Shown here: positions 1 to 8,824 of the stretch, in pieces | How the letters are laid out: the number at the start of each line of letters is the position of its first letter | Numbering within the stretch: position 1 is the first letter of the stretch | Assembly (NCBI RefSeq): GCF_014596515.1 | Contig: NZ_MSJQ01000214.1 | Coordinates: 1 to 64,000 of the forward strand | Direction: 5' to 3' | Length of the DNA: 64,000 nt | Source: Streptomyces sp. CBMA156 | GTDB taxonomy: Bacteria; Actinomycetota; Actinomycetes; Streptomycetales; Streptomycetaceae | Made by a program: the position numbers and the translations under genes | Notes under the pieces: generated by a model | Databases searched by the model: none | What the model was told of the DNA's origin: nothing | What the model saw: the letters and a program-made list of their open reading frames with translations, nothing else

Positions 1-144
1 GGCTCGGGCGACCGGCGCTCCGGGCGGCGCTGAGCCCGCACGTGACGGCGGCCGGGGCCGGTGGTTGCGTTCCGCGCCCACCGGCCCCGGCCGCGTCGTG
101 CCCCGGTGCCGTCCGTCCCGGCTGTCCCGTCCCGTCCGCCGCCG

Positions 145-585
145 TCAGGACAGGAGCTTCTCCTTGGCCCTCAGGTACTCCTCGTCGGAGATGGCGCCCC
201 GCTCCTTCAGGTCCGCCAGTTTCGCCAGGTCGTCGACGTGGCTCCGGCCGGTGCCGCCGACTCCGCCCCCACCGCCGTCCTCCGCCCCGGCGGCGTCCCG
301 GATGTAGGCCTTGAACGCGGCCTCGGAGCGCTGTGCCTGGGCGACGTCCCGTTTGCCCATCGACTGCCCGCGGGCGATCAGGTAGGCGAGGACGCCGATC
401 AGCGGCAGGACGATCACCAGGACCAGCCAGCCGGCCTTGCCCCAGCCGCCGAGGTCGTCGCTGCGGAAGATGTCGGTGATGATCTTGAACAGCAGGAAGA
501 ACCAGAGGATCCAGAGGAACAGCTCCAGCATCGTCCAGAAGATGTGGAGCGCCGGGTAGTCCACGGCCAGAAATTTGGTGTCCAT
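145..585 (-). CDS. PLDc_N/SHOCT-domain membrane protein
   Basis: The 146-residue product has two hydrophobic segments (about residues 12-38 and 50-70) of the phospholipase-D-nuclease N-terminal type, which despite the name has no nuclease activity. A Gly-rich linker follows, then a C-terminal SHOCT motif (about 115-146: KLADLKERGAISDEEY..). SHOCT tails are thought to mediate oligomerisation of small membrane proteins. The ATG start is followed immediately by the hydrophobic region, so no signal peptide is needed. It stands alone, with about 100 bases to the next gene. Its role is unknown; a membrane scaffold or stress-envelope function is only a guess. Confidence 0.8.
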   Translation of the reverse strand: MDTKFLAVDYPALHIFWTMLELFLWILWFFLLFKIITDIFRSDDLGGWGKAGWLVLVIVLPLIGVLAYLIARGQSMGKRDVAQAQRSEAAFKAYIRDAAGAEDGGGGGVGGTGRSHVDDLAKLADLKERGAISDEEYLRAKEKLLS

Positions 586-684
586 GGCCGAGTCATATCA
601 CCGCAAAACGGACATAGCTCGGTGCTGTTGGGCTGTTCCAGTGATCTTCCGCCCGGGCGGGAATACCGGCGGAGGGGGGTGGCC

Positions 685-1269
685 TCAGGCCTGCCCGGCC
701 CGCCGGCGCAGCTCCACCGCCAGCGCGACCAGCTCGCCCCACCAGGCCTCGTGCCCGGTCAGCAGCAGCCGCTGGGCCTCGGCGGGCGGCACCGCACGGA
801 CCTCGACGACCTGCTCGCCGTCCGCCGGGTTGGTCGGCGCGGAGTCCAGCGCGACCTCTCCCCAGCCCCACAGCCAGGCCTTCTCCGGGTGCGGCTGCCA
901 CGGGCGGTACGGCAGCGGGTCCTCGGTGCGGCAGCGGTGCGCGCCCAGCCAGCCGGGCTCGCCGAGCAGCCGGGCGCCCGCCTCCTCCCGCAGCTCGCGG
1001 TCGAGACAGGAGGCGACGCTCTCGTCCCGTTCGCGGGTGCCGCCGGGGAGGAACCAGTGGTCCCGGTCGTCCCGGCAGAGCACCACCTCGCCGTCCGCGA
1101 AGCCGACCAGGTGGATGTTGGTGACCAGCGCGTCCGGCGGCAGTTCGGTGGAGAACTGCGCGTCGAACCGCCCCCAGCTCCAGTACTGCGGCGCGTGCAA
1201 CGACGGGAACAGGGCGGCGAGTTCGACGGATCTGGCAGAGGCGTCGGTGCGGTCCGTGGTGTCGGTCAT
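685..1269 (-). CDS. Nudix hydrolase, translationally coupled to rppA
   Basis: The product has 194 residues and a perfect Nudix box: G77-x5-E83-x7-R91-E92-L-R-E-E-A-G98. This is the Mg2+-binding helix of enzymes that hydrolyse nucleoside diphosphate-linked compounds. The start was set at the ATG at 1269 because its A is shared with the TGA of the upstream rppA (TGATG overlap), which implies translational coupling. The longer in-frame extension lies inside rppA and reads as a shadow. The substrate cannot be told. The tight link to a polyketide synthase suggests either a CoA-diphosphate or nucleotide clean-up role, or simple operon membership. Confidence 0.85.
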   Translation of the reverse strand: MTDTTDRTDASARSVELAALFPSLHAPQYWSWGRFDAQFSTELPPDALVTNIHLVGFADGEVVLCRDDRDHWFLPGGTRERDESVASCLDRELREEAGARLLGEPGWLGAHRCRTEDPLPYRPWQPHPEKAWLWGWGEVALDSAPTNPADGEQVVEVRAVPPAEAQRLLLTGHEAWWGELVALAVELRRRAGQA

Positions 1270-2426
1270 CAGGTGATCGTAGTGCCGGCCGGGAAACGGC
1301 GGGGGGCGGTCGGATGGACGAGGGCGATGTCGTCGGTGGAGATGGCGCGCGGGCGGCGCGGACGCGCCCCCTCGGCCGGTGCGCCGACCCAACTGCCCAG
1401 CGAGATCTCGGCGGTGATGCCGGGTCCGAAGCCCGCGATCAGCCCGGTGGTGCCCTCGGGCACACCGCCGTCGGCGAACAGCCGGGCCAGCGCGTCGAAC
1501 ACCACGGCGCTGGCGATGTTGCCGCGCTCGGTGAGCGTCGCCCGGCTGTAGCGGAAGGTGGCCGGCTCCAGGCGGAGGAAGCGGCACAGGTCGTCCAGGA
1601 TGCGCGGGCCGCCCGCGTGCACGATGTAGAAGCCGAGCCCGGAGACGTCCCAGCCGTGCTCCCCGGCCAGGCCGCGCAGCGCCGGCGCCAGCATCTCCAT
1701 CGTGCCGGGCACCCGCCTGTCCAGCTGGAAGTGGAACCCGGTGTCCTTCACCCCGTACGAGATCCAGTCCTCGGTGTGCGGGACGAGGTGCGAGCCGTTG
1801 CGCTCGATCTGCACACCGTGCCCGCCGTGTCCGCGCACCACCACGGCGGCGACCGCGTCCCCGAACAGGCCGTTGGAGAGCAGCGAGCCGACGCCGAGGT
1901 CGGCCGGCTGGTAGCAGAGCGAGCAGAACTCGCAGGCGACGATCAGCACGTTGGCACCGGGGTAGGCGCGGCAGAAGTCGTGCGCGCGGTTGACGGCGGC
2001 GCCGCCGGCCGCGCAGCCGAGCTGGGCGATCGGCACCTGGCGGGTGTCAGGGCGGAAGCCCATGGTGTTGATCAGCCAGGCGGTCATCGACGGCATCATG
2101 AAGCCGGTGCAGGAGACGTAGACCATCAGGTCGATGTCCCTGGCCGTCAACTCGCCGTACGCGAGGGCGCGTTCGACGACCTCGGGGACGCGCCGCTTGG
2201 CCTCCCGCTCGTACGTCTCGTTGCGGGCGGTGAAGCCCGGGTGGGTGAGCGTCCGCTCGATCGGCTGGACCAGGTGCCGGGTGCGCACCCCGGTGTTCTC
2301 GATCAGCCGCAGGGCCAGGCCGAGCTGGGGGTGGCCGGCGTGCAGGGTGCGGGCCAGGTCGAGGGTCTCCTCGACGGTGATGACGTGCTCGGGCACGGCG
2401 ATCGCCGGGCGGCAGAGAGTTGCCAT
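1269..2426 (-). CDS. rppA: Type III polyketide synthase, 1,3,6,8-tetrahydroxynaphthalene synthase (RppA)
   Basis: The 385-residue protein reads almost continuously like Streptomyces RppA, beginning MATLCRPAIAVPEHVIT. The active-site Cys is Cys138 in AQLGCAAGG, the same number as in RppA. The family His and Asn appear in IVHAGGPR and LTERGNIAS, and the C-terminal GFGPGITAE loop is intact. RppA condenses five malonyl-CoA into tetrahydroxynaphthalene, which oxidises to flaviolin or is polymerised to brown melanin. The ATG at 2426 was chosen over a far upstream in-frame extension because it matches the family start. It lies 101 bases downstream of the P450 gene on the same strand. Confidence 0.96.
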   Translation of the reverse strand: MATLCRPAIAVPEHVITVEETLDLARTLHAGHPQLGLALRLIENTGVRTRHLVQPIERTLTHPGFTARNETYEREAKRRVPEVVERALAYGELTARDIDLMVYVSCTGFMMPSMTAWLINTMGFRPDTRQVPIAQLGCAAGGAAVNRAHDFCRAYPGANVLIVACEFCSLCYQPADLGVGSLLSNGLFGDAVAAVVVRGHGGHGVQIERNGSHLVPHTEDWISYGVKDTGFHFQLDRRVPGTMEMLAPALRGLAGEHGWDVSGLGFYIVHAGGPRILDDLCRFLRLEPATFRYSRATLTERGNIASAVVFDALARLFADGGVPEGTTGLIAGFGPGITAEISLGSWVGAPAEGARPRRPRAISTDDIALVHPTAPRRFPAGTTIT

Positions 2427-2527
2427 GGGTGGGTCTTCCCTGGGGGCCTGGTGGCAGGCCGGTGGATGCGTGGAACGGTACGGGCGCCGCGCGGCGGCGG
2501 GCGGCGGAGCCGGCGGCAGGGGGCCGG

Positions 2528-3745
2528 CTACCAGGCCACCGGCAGGGTGCGCGGGAAGCGCCAGATCGAGCCGGAGTCCCAGTCGAGTCCGGACGGATCG
2601 GCGGCGAGCCGCAGGCCGGGGAAGCGGCGCAGCAGGGTGCCGATGGCGACCTGGAGCTCCATCCGGGCCAGGTGCGAGCCGAGGCAGTGGTGCTGGCCGT
2701 ACCCGAAGGCCATGTGGGTGGGCGCGCCGCGGTCGAGGTCCAGCTCGTCGGGGCGCTCGTAGAAGGCCGGGTCCCGGTTGGCGGTCAGGTAGGAGACGTG
2801 CACGGCCTCGCCGGCCCGGATCAGCACCCCGCCCAGTTCGACGTCCTCGGTGGCGACCCGGGCGATGCCGACGCCCTGGCGGAACGGGATGAAGCGCAGC
2901 AGCTCCTCCAGCGCCCGGGGCAGCATCTCGGGCCGGGCGCGCAGTTTGGCGAGCTGCTCGGGGTGGGTGAGCAGGGTGTGGGTGATGTTGCCGAGCTGGT
3001 AGGTGCTGGTGTCGTGGCCGGTGACCAGCAGGACCATCGCCATCACGGTCAGCTCGTCCGGGTCCAGCAGTTCGTCGCCGTCGCGGGCGGTGGCGAGGGC
3101 GCTGATCAGGTCCTCGCCGGGGTGGGCCCGGCGGGCGGCGGTCAGCTCGGTGAAGTACCCGCGCAGCGCCGTCTTGGCGGCCTCCTGGCCGTCCCGGCTG
3201 CCGGGGCCCATCCGCATCATCGCCACCGCGTGGCCGCGCAGTTCGGTGCGGTCGGCGGCGGGGATGTCCAGCAGGTCGCAGATGGTGGTGAGCGGGAGGC
3301 GGGCCGCCAGGAAGTGCATCAGGTCGGCGGGGGCGCCGTGCTCGGTCATTTCGTCGAAGTAGCCGTCGACGGTCCGCTGGGTGGTCGGGCGCAGCCGCTC
3401 GACCTGACGGTTGGTGAAGCCCTGGGCGACCAGCCGGCGGAGCCGGTTGTGGGCGGGCGGGTCCATCAGGTTGATCGCCTCGGCCTGGGCGATCGGGGCG
3501 GGCGTCATCCGCGGCAGGTCGCGGCCGATGCCGGCGGCGCGGCTGAACCGGCGGTCGGTGGTGACCACCTTGACGTCCTCGTAGCGGGTGGCCAGCCAGG
3601 CCTCGCCCTCGCCGTGCGGCAGCCGGATCCTGGCGACCGGGTCCTCGGTGAGCAGCCGCTTCAGGAGGGGGTCGAACTCCAGGCCGTCGGTGTGGTGGAA
3701 GGGGCAGTCCCACACGGGGGCGGTGGTGGTCACGGGCCGGTCCAA
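2528..3745 (-). CDS. Cytochrome P450, partner of RppA
   Basis: The 405-residue soluble P450 carries the haem-ligand motif FGYGQHHCLG with Cys354, a K-helix E-x-x-R (EELLR), and an I-helix GHDTST that keeps the usual acid-Thr pair. Placed directly upstream of rppA, it probably oxidatively couples tetrahydroxynaphthalene or flaviolin, as P450mel/RppB and CYP158A2 do in known streptomycetes. CYP158A2 lacks the conserved I-helix Thr, so this enzyme is closer to ordinary P450s there. The start is uncertain: a TTG at 3745 has a weak GAGAA upstream, while a GTG at 3733 is the alternative. An AT-richer stretch (3770-3900) upstream probably holds the operon promoter. Confidence 0.9.
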   Translation of the reverse strand: MDRPVTTTAPVWDCPFHHTDGLEFDPLLKRLLTEDPVARIRLPHGEGEAWLATRYEDVKVVTTDRRFSRAAGIGRDLPRMTPAPIAQAEAINLMDPPAHNRLRRLVAQGFTNRQVERLRPTTQRTVDGYFDEMTEHGAPADLMHFLAARLPLTTICDLLDIPAADRTELRGHAVAMMRMGPGSRDGQEAAKTALRGYFTELTAARRAHPGEDLISALATARDGDELLDPDELTVMAMVLLVTGHDTSTYQLGNITHTLLTHPEQLAKLRARPEMLPRALEELLRFIPFRQGVGIARVATEDVELGGVLIRAGEAVHVSYLTANRDPAFYERPDELDLDRGAPTHMAFGYGQHHCLGSHLARMELQVAIGTLLRRFPGLRLAADPSGLDWDSGSIWRFPRTLPVAW

Positions 3746-3920
3746 GTGTTCTCGTCATGCCGGGTGGTGGCGCCCGAGGTGTCGGTGCTGTTCGGGCGTG
3801 GACATGCAGATGGTGCCCCATGACATGGCAAAAAGGGGAATTCGGTGAAGATTTAACTCCAAGGAGTGAGATTCGGATGATAGTCACGCGAATTGAGGTG
3901 ACAGGGACGGGCGTTGACGG

Positions 3921-4622
3921 TCAGCCGCCACCCGGTGCGACCAGCCCGGTCTCATAGGCGAGCACCACCGCCTGCGCCCGGTCGCGCAGGTGGAGCTTGG
4001 CGAAGATCCGGGCCACGTGGGTCTTCACGGTCGACTCGCTGAGCGTCAGTTCGCGCGCCAGCTCGGTGTTGGACAGCCCCCGGCCGAGCAGCGCGAGCAC
4101 CTCCGCCTCGCGCGGGGTGAGCGGCGCGAGGTCGCGGTGCAGCGGCGGGCTCTCGCCGCCGGGCGCCGGGCGCGGGGCGCCCGCCGCGAACCGCTCGACC
4201 AGGCGCCGGGTGATCGAGGGGGCGAGCAGCGCGTCCCCGGTGTCCACCAGCCGTACGGCGGCGGCGAGATGGGCCGAGGTGACGTCCTTGAGCAGGAAGC
4301 CGCTGGCCCCGGCGGACAGCGCGGCGTAGACGTAGTGGTCCAGGTCGAAGGTGGTCAGCATGATCACCCGGCAGCCGGGCACCTGCGCCAGGATGCGCCG
4401 GGCGGCCTCCAGGCCGTCGGTGCCGGGCATCCGGATGTCCAGCAGCGCGACGTCCGGGCGGTGCAGCACGGCGGCGGCCACCGCCTCGGCGCCGTCCGCG
4501 GCCTCGGCGACCACGTCGATGCCGCGCGCGTTGAGGATCATCCGGAAGCCGGTGCGGACCAGCTCCTGGTCGTCGGCGATCACCACCCGGGGGCGGCGCT
4601 CCTGCTGCTGCTCGTGCTCCAT
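3921..4622 (-). CDS. NarL/LuxR-family response regulator of ABC module 1
   Basis: The 233-residue protein has a receiver domain with acidic pocket DD (17-18), phospho-acceptor Asp62 (LLDIRMPG) and the GFLLKD lysine. A C-terminal LuxR helix-turn-helix (LTPREAEVLALLGRGLSN..) is followed by the usual STVKTHV recognition helix. The ATG at 4622 sits 11 bases after the kinase stop. It should be phosphorylated by the adjoining kinase and act on the divergent ABC exporter genes that begin about 100 bases beyond the kinase start. Confidence 0.95.
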   Translation of the reverse strand: MEHEQQQERRPRVVIADDQELVRTGFRMILNARGIDVVAEAADGAEAVAAAVLHRPDVALLDIRMPGTDGLEAARRILAQVPGCRVIMLTTFDLDHYVYAALSAGASGFLLKDVTSAHLAAAVRLVDTGDALLAPSITRRLVERFAAGAPRPAPGGESPPLHRDLAPLTPREAEVLALLGRGLSNTELARELTLSESTVKTHVARIFAKLHLRDRAQAVVLAYETGLVAPGGG

Positions 4623-4633
4623 GGTTCCCTCCG

Positions 4634-5497
4634 TCACGGCCGGTCCAGCGGGATGCGGGCGCGGACCCGGAAGCCGCCGCCGAGCCGGCGCCGGGCGTCC
4701 AGGTCCCCGCCGTAGACCGCGACGCGCTCGCGCAGGCCGATCAGCCCGCGCCCGGCGCCGTCCGGCCGCCCTGCCGCGGTGGCGGCCCCGCCGGAGAGCA
4801 CGCTCGGACCGCTGTTGAGCACCTCCACCCGCAGGTAGTGGTCCGCGTAGCGCACCGTCACCTCCGCCGTCGCCCCGTCCCCGTGCTTGAGCGCGTTGGT
4901 CAGCGCCTCCTGGACGATCCGGTACGCCGTCACGTCGATGCCGCCGGGCAGTGGCCGCGGCTCGCCGGAGATCCGCACCTCGACCGGCAGCCCGGCGAAG
5001 GCGAACCGGTCGATCAGCGGGCTCAGCCGGCCCAGGCTCGGCTGCGGCGCGAAGTCGTCCGCCGGCGCCTCCTCGCTGCCGTCCGCCGCCGGGGCCAGCA
5101 GGCCCAGCAGGTGCCGCAGCTCGGTCATGGTGCCCCGCCCGGCCGCCTCGACCGCGGCCATCGAGGCCGCCGCCTCCTCCGGCATGGTGGCCAGCACCTC
5201 GCGCGCGGCCCCGGCCTGCACCACCATCAGGCTCACGTTGTGGCTCACGATGTCGTGCAACTCGGCCGCGATCCGGGCCCGTTCGGCGTCCACGGCGGTC
5301 CTGGCGGCGCTCTCCCGCTCCCGCTCCAGCAGCCAGCCGCGCTCGCCGACGGTCGCCCGGTGCAGCCGCCGCGCCCTGGCGAGCGCCACGGCCAGCCAGC
5401 CGGCCGCCGTGCCCGCCGCGGCGGCCGTCGCGACGGCCGCCCACTCCCACCCCGTTCCCCACACGGCGCCAGCCTCCCAGGTCACGGCATGATCCAC
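4634..5497 (-). CDS. Histidine kinase (NarL-type, HisKA_3) of ABC module 1
   Basis: The 287-residue kinase has one N-terminal hydrophobic stretch (about 12-40) and no visible extracellular sensor. A dimerisation/phosphorylation helix follows with His81 in AELHDIVSHNVSL, then a HATPase domain with the N-box EALTNALKHG and the G-box GRGLIGLRERV. Such sensor-poor kinases often detect substrates through the partner transporter. The GTG at 5497 is the longest start; a GTG at 5485 is possible. It is divergent from the ABC operon at 5604, leaving a short shared control region. Confidence 0.93.
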   Translation of the reverse strand: MDHAVTWEAGAVWGTGWEWAAVATAAAAGTAAGWLAVALARARRLHRATVGERGWLLERERESAARTAVDAERARIAAELHDIVSHNVSLMVVQAGAAREVLATMPEEAAASMAAVEAAGRGTMTELRHLLGLLAPAADGSEEAPADDFAPQPSLGRLSPLIDRFAFAGLPVEVRISGEPRPLPGGIDVTAYRIVQEALTNALKHGDGATAEVTVRYADHYLRVEVLNSGPSVLSGGAATAAGRPDGAGRGLIGLRERVAVYGGDLDARRRLGGGFRVRARIPLDRP

Positions 5498-5603
5498 ATC
5501 ATCCGGGGGTGCCGCCCCCGTACATCCCCGGTACTACGGCCGCCCTCGGTTACACCCGGGGTGGGACGTACCGGCCGGGCCCCCGCGCCTACGGTCGTCC
5601 ACC

Positions 5604-6329
5604 ATGAGCAACGACCACGACGGGACCACCCGGCCGGACGGCGCGCAGGTCGTCGTCGAGCTGTCCGGGGTCCACAAGGAGTTCGGTGACGCCAAGGCGC
5701 TCGACGGCGTCGACCTGCGGATCCGCGCGGGTGAGGCGGTCGCCGTGATGGGCCCCTCGGGCTGCGGCAAGTCCACCCTGCTGAACATGGTGGCCGGGCT
5801 GGACCGGCCCACCGCCGGCACCGTCCGGGTGCAGGGCCAGGACCTCGGGCCGCTGAACGAGAACGGGCTGGCCCTGTTCCGCCGCCGCCACATCGGGATG
5901 GTCTTCCAGTTCTTCAACCTGATCGACGACCTCCCGGCCCTCGACAACGTCGCCCTGGCCGCCCAGCTGACCGGCACCAGTGCCCGCCAGGCCCGCCGGC
6001 GGGCACTGGAGCTGCTGGACGAACTCGGCGTCGCCCACCGCAAGGACGTCTACCCGGCCACCCTCAGCGGCGGCGAGCGCCAGCGGGTCGCGGTGGCCAG
6101 GGCCCTGATGAACCGCCCGGCCCTGCTGCTCGCGGACGAGCCCACCGGCGCGCTGGACAGCCGCTCCGGCGAGCAGGTGATGGACCTGCTGATCGACCTC
6201 AACCAGATCGGCCAGACCCTGCTGATCGTCACCCACGACCCCGCCCTGGCCACCCGCTGCGCCAGCCGGCTGGTCGAGATGGCGGACGGCCGCGTGGCGA
6301 ACGAGCGGATGCTGGAGCCGCAGTCATGA
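5604..6329 (+). CDS. MacB/LolD-type ABC transporter ATP-binding protein (module 1)
   Basis: The 241-residue ATPase has Walker A GPSGCGKST (50-58), the Q-loop MVFQFFNL, signature LSGGERQR, Walker B LLLADEPTGALD and the switch His in VTHD. This set is typical of the LolD/MacB/BceA group that powers FtsX-type permeases without threading substrate through the membrane. Its stop overlaps the permease start (ATGA), so the two are translationally coupled. The divergent two-component genes are the likely regulators. It closely resembles the ATPase at 58129-58842. Confidence 0.95.
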   Translation: MSNDHDGTTRPDGAQVVVELSGVHKEFGDAKALDGVDLRIRAGEAVAVMGPSGCGKSTLLNMVAGLDRPTAGTVRVQGQDLGPLNENGLALFRRRHIGMVFQFFNLIDDLPALDNVALAAQLTGTSARQARRRALELLDELGVAHRKDVYPATLSGGERQRVAVARALMNRPALLLADEPTGALDSRSGEQVMDLLIDLNQIGQTLLIVTHDPALATRCASRLVEMADGRVANERMLEPQS

Positions 6330-8632
6330 CCGGTGCCGTGTGGCGGGCCTCGCGGGCGGCGGTGAAGCGCCGCCGGGTGCAGACCGTCGTGATCGGCCTG
6401 GTCGTCTTCTGCGCCACCACGACGGTGCTGCTCGCCCTCGCGGTGATCAGCGCCGCCCGGGCCCCCTTCGACGAGGCCTTCGACGGGCAGCACGGAGCGC
6501 ACGTCGTGGCGTCCTTCGACCCGGCCAGGGCCTCGGCGGAGCAACTGGCCGCCACCGCCCACCGGCCCGGCGTCGAGGCGGCCGCCGGGCCGTTCGACCA
6601 GGCGACGGTGGAGATCCCCACCGACTGGGTGGGCAGCCCGCCAGGACCGCTGACCCTGGTCGGCCGGGCCGACCGGGCCGGGCCGGTGGACCGGGTCGAG
6701 CTGCTGTCCGGCCGCTGGGTCACCGCACCCGGCGAGGTGGTCCTCAACTCGCCGTTCGGAGGCGCGGCGGAGACGTTCCTGGACTCCCGGATCCCCATCG
6801 GCGGCGGCCGGGACCTCACCATCGTCGGCTTCGCCACCAGCATGAGCCAGAGCGCCGGCGGCTGGGTCACCCCCGAGCAGGCCGCCGCCCTGCACCCCAC
6901 CGGCCGGCAGATGCTCTACCGCTTCACCGACGCCGCGAGCGAGCAGCGGCTCACCTCCGCCATGGGCACCGCCACCGAGGGCCTGCCGGAGGACGCGGTC
7001 ACCAGCGCCCAGTCGTACCTGGTGCTCAAGGACGCCTTCTCCGCGGGGGCCGACGCCTACCTGCCGCTGATGACGGTCTTCGGCGTGCTCGGCCTGGTCG
7101 TCTCTGCGCTGATCGTCGGCAACGTGGTGAGCGGCGCGGTCGTCTCCGGCTACCGGCACATCGGCGTGCTGAAGTCGATCGGCTTCACCCCTCGCCAGGT
7201 GGTCACCGTCTACCTGACCATGGTCTCGGTGCCCGCGGTCGCCGGCACCGTCCTCGGTACGGCGGCCGGCTGGGTGGCCTCGTACCCGATCCTCCAGTCC
7301 GCGTTCTCCGGCATCGTCACCGGCACCGCCGTGATCGAGCCCGCCGGCTGGCTGCCGCTCGCCACCCTGGTCAGCGTCCCGCTGCTGGTCGTCCTCGCCG
7401 CGCTGCTCCCGGCCTCGCGCGCCCACCGGCTCTCCGCCGCCCAGTCCATCTCGGCCGGCAGCGCCCCGCGCAACGGCCGCGGGCTCAAGGTCCAGCGCCG
7501 GCTGAGCGGCACCCGGCTGCCGCGAGCCGTCAGCCTCGGCCTCGGCCAGCCCTTCGCCCGCCCCGCCCGTACCGCGCTGACCATGGCGGCGATCGTGCTC
7601 GGCGTCGTCACCGTGACGATGACGGCAGGTCTGAGCAGCACCCTGACCAGACTGGTGGACCACACCGACGGCCACACCCACGTCAACGTCAAGACCGCCC
7701 ACTTCTCGGGCGACAAGACCGAGCCCAGGCTCAACCCGGCCCAGACCGAGGCCATGCTGCGCGCCGCCCCCGGTGCCGAGCGGGTCAGCACGCGCGGGCT
7801 GGTCCAGGTCGGGCTGGCCGGCCACCCCCAGCCCGCGTTCGCCGACTTCTACGGCGGCGACAGCGTCGGCGCCAAGTGGCTCTCGGTGGTGAACGGCCGC
7901 CCGGCCACCGGCCCGAACGAGATCGAGGCCGGGCCGTCCTTCCTCCGGCAGCACGGACTCAAGCTCGGGGACAAGCTGACCCTGCTCCTGGACGGGCGGC
8001 AGCTGGCCGTCACCCTCGTCGGCGAGGAGGCCGAGGGCAACCCCAGGGCGTTCGCCTCCAACGACGCCACCAGGGCCGCGCTCACCGACGACCCGCACGT
8101 GGTCGAGTACGACGTGACGCTCGCCGAGGGTGCCGACGCGGAGGCGTACCGCAAGGCGGTCACGGACGCCGACCCGAGCCTCTCGGCCTCGGTCTTCGAC
8201 CCCGACCTGGCCGGGCCGATCGCCGCGGTCATCGCCTTCACCACGATCTTCACCGTGCTGCTGTCGGTGGTCGCCGCGCTGGGCGTCTTCAACACCTTGC
8301 TGCTCACCGTCCGCGAACGCCGCCGGGACCTCGGCATGCTGAAGTCGATCGGGATGACGCCCCGGCAGGTGGTGGCGATGACGGTCACCTCGGTGGCCTG
8401 GCAGGGCGTGGTCAGCGGGATCATCGGCATCCCGGCCGGGGTGGTGGCCCACCGGCTGATCGTCGAGAACGTCGGGACGATCGTGTTCACGGAGGAGGCG
8501 ATCGACGTCTGGAGCGCCCCGCTGCTGAGTGGTCTCGCCGTGGCGGGCGTCGCGATCGCCGTCCTCGGCGCCCTCGTCCCGGCCCGGTCGGCGGCCCGGC
8601 TGCCGATCGCCGAGGTGCTGCACAACGAGTGA
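6326..8632 (+). CDS. FtsX-type ABC transporter permease (module 1)
   Basis: The 768-residue permease has an N-terminal membrane helix (about 20-45), a large extracytoplasmic region, a first FtsX domain of three helices (about 245-360), a second solitary helix (about 425-445), another extracytoplasmic region, and a final FtsX domain (about 630-765). Each FtsX domain carries the characteristic GVLKSIGFTPRQVV or GMLKSIGMTPRQVV loop. The protein family exports or extracts lipophilic compounds and peptides or reshapes the envelope. It is paralogous to the 798-residue permease at 58839-61235; even the extracytoplasmic start is shared (QHGAH, then ARAS-EQLAATAH-PGV). Confidence 0.94.
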   Translation: MTGAVWRASRAAVKRRRVQTVVIGLVVFCATTTVLLALAVISAARAPFDEAFDGQHGAHVVASFDPARASAEQLAATAHRPGVEAAAGPFDQATVEIPTDWVGSPPGPLTLVGRADRAGPVDRVELLSGRWVTAPGEVVLNSPFGGAAETFLDSRIPIGGGRDLTIVGFATSMSQSAGGWVTPEQAAALHPTGRQMLYRFTDAASEQRLTSAMGTATEGLPEDAVTSAQSYLVLKDAFSAGADAYLPLMTVFGVLGLVVSALIVGNVVSGAVVSGYRHIGVLKSIGFTPRQVVTVYLTMVSVPAVAGTVLGTAAGWVASYPILQSAFSGIVTGTAVIEPAGWLPLATLVSVPLLVVLAALLPASRAHRLSAAQSISAGSAPRNGRGLKVQRRLSGTRLPRAVSLGLGQPFARPARTALTMAAIVLGVVTVTMTAGLSSTLTRLVDHTDGHTHVNVKTAHFSGDKTEPRLNPAQTEAMLRAAPGAERVSTRGLVQVGLAGHPQPAFADFYGGDSVGAKWLSVVNGRPATGPNEIEAGPSFLRQHGLKLGDKLTLLLDGRQLAVTLVGEEAEGNPRAFASNDATRAALTDDPHVVEYDVTLAEGADAEAYRKAVTDADPSLSASVFDPDLAGPIAAVIAFTTIFTVLLSVVAALGVFNTLLLTVRERRRDLGMLKSIGMTPRQVVAMTVTSVAWQGVVSGIIGIPAGVVAHRLIVENVGTIVFTEEAIDVWSAPLLSGLAVAGVAIAVLGALVPARSAARLPIAEVLHNE

Positions 8633-8649
8633 CCGGGCGTACGGCGGTC

Positions 8650-8686
8650 GCGGACGGCCGGCCGGACCACCCGGCCGGCCGTCCGC
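8650..8686. terminator. Strong hairpin after ABC operon 1
   Basis: A 16-base-pair GC stem (8650-8665 with 8671-8686) closes a five-base loop just after the permease stop. There is no long T-run, as is usual in this GC range. It most likely ends the ABC transcript before hemC. Confidence 0.7.
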
Positions 8687-8824
8687 CGCGTCCGGGTCCG
8701 TCGTGCCCAGGCCCGCCGTGCTCAGGCCCGTCGCGTCCGGGTCCGTCGCGGTGGGGTTCGCCGCGCCCGCTCACGGTGCTGACGCGTGCTCAGGTCTCGG
8801 TGTGAGGACGCCTATCATCGCGCC

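Noticed and set aside
1..144. A gene end at the left window edge
   Set aside because: The open frames here lack motifs and ribosome sites; nothing is supported before the SHOCT gene.
3856..3867. ACTCC-AA-GGAGT as an operator of the P450 operon
   Set aside because: The dyad is only five bases per arm; too weak to claim beyond noting the AT-richer promoter region.
1269..3887. A single 872-codon open frame on the minus strand
   Set aside because: Only its last 385 codons make sense (RppA); the rest runs antiparallel or out of frame over the P450 gene and has no family motifs.
6050..8623. An 857-codon minus-strand frame antisense to the permease
   Set aside because: The plus-strand permease has clear FtsX motifs; the antisense frame is Arg/Gly/Asp-rich noise.
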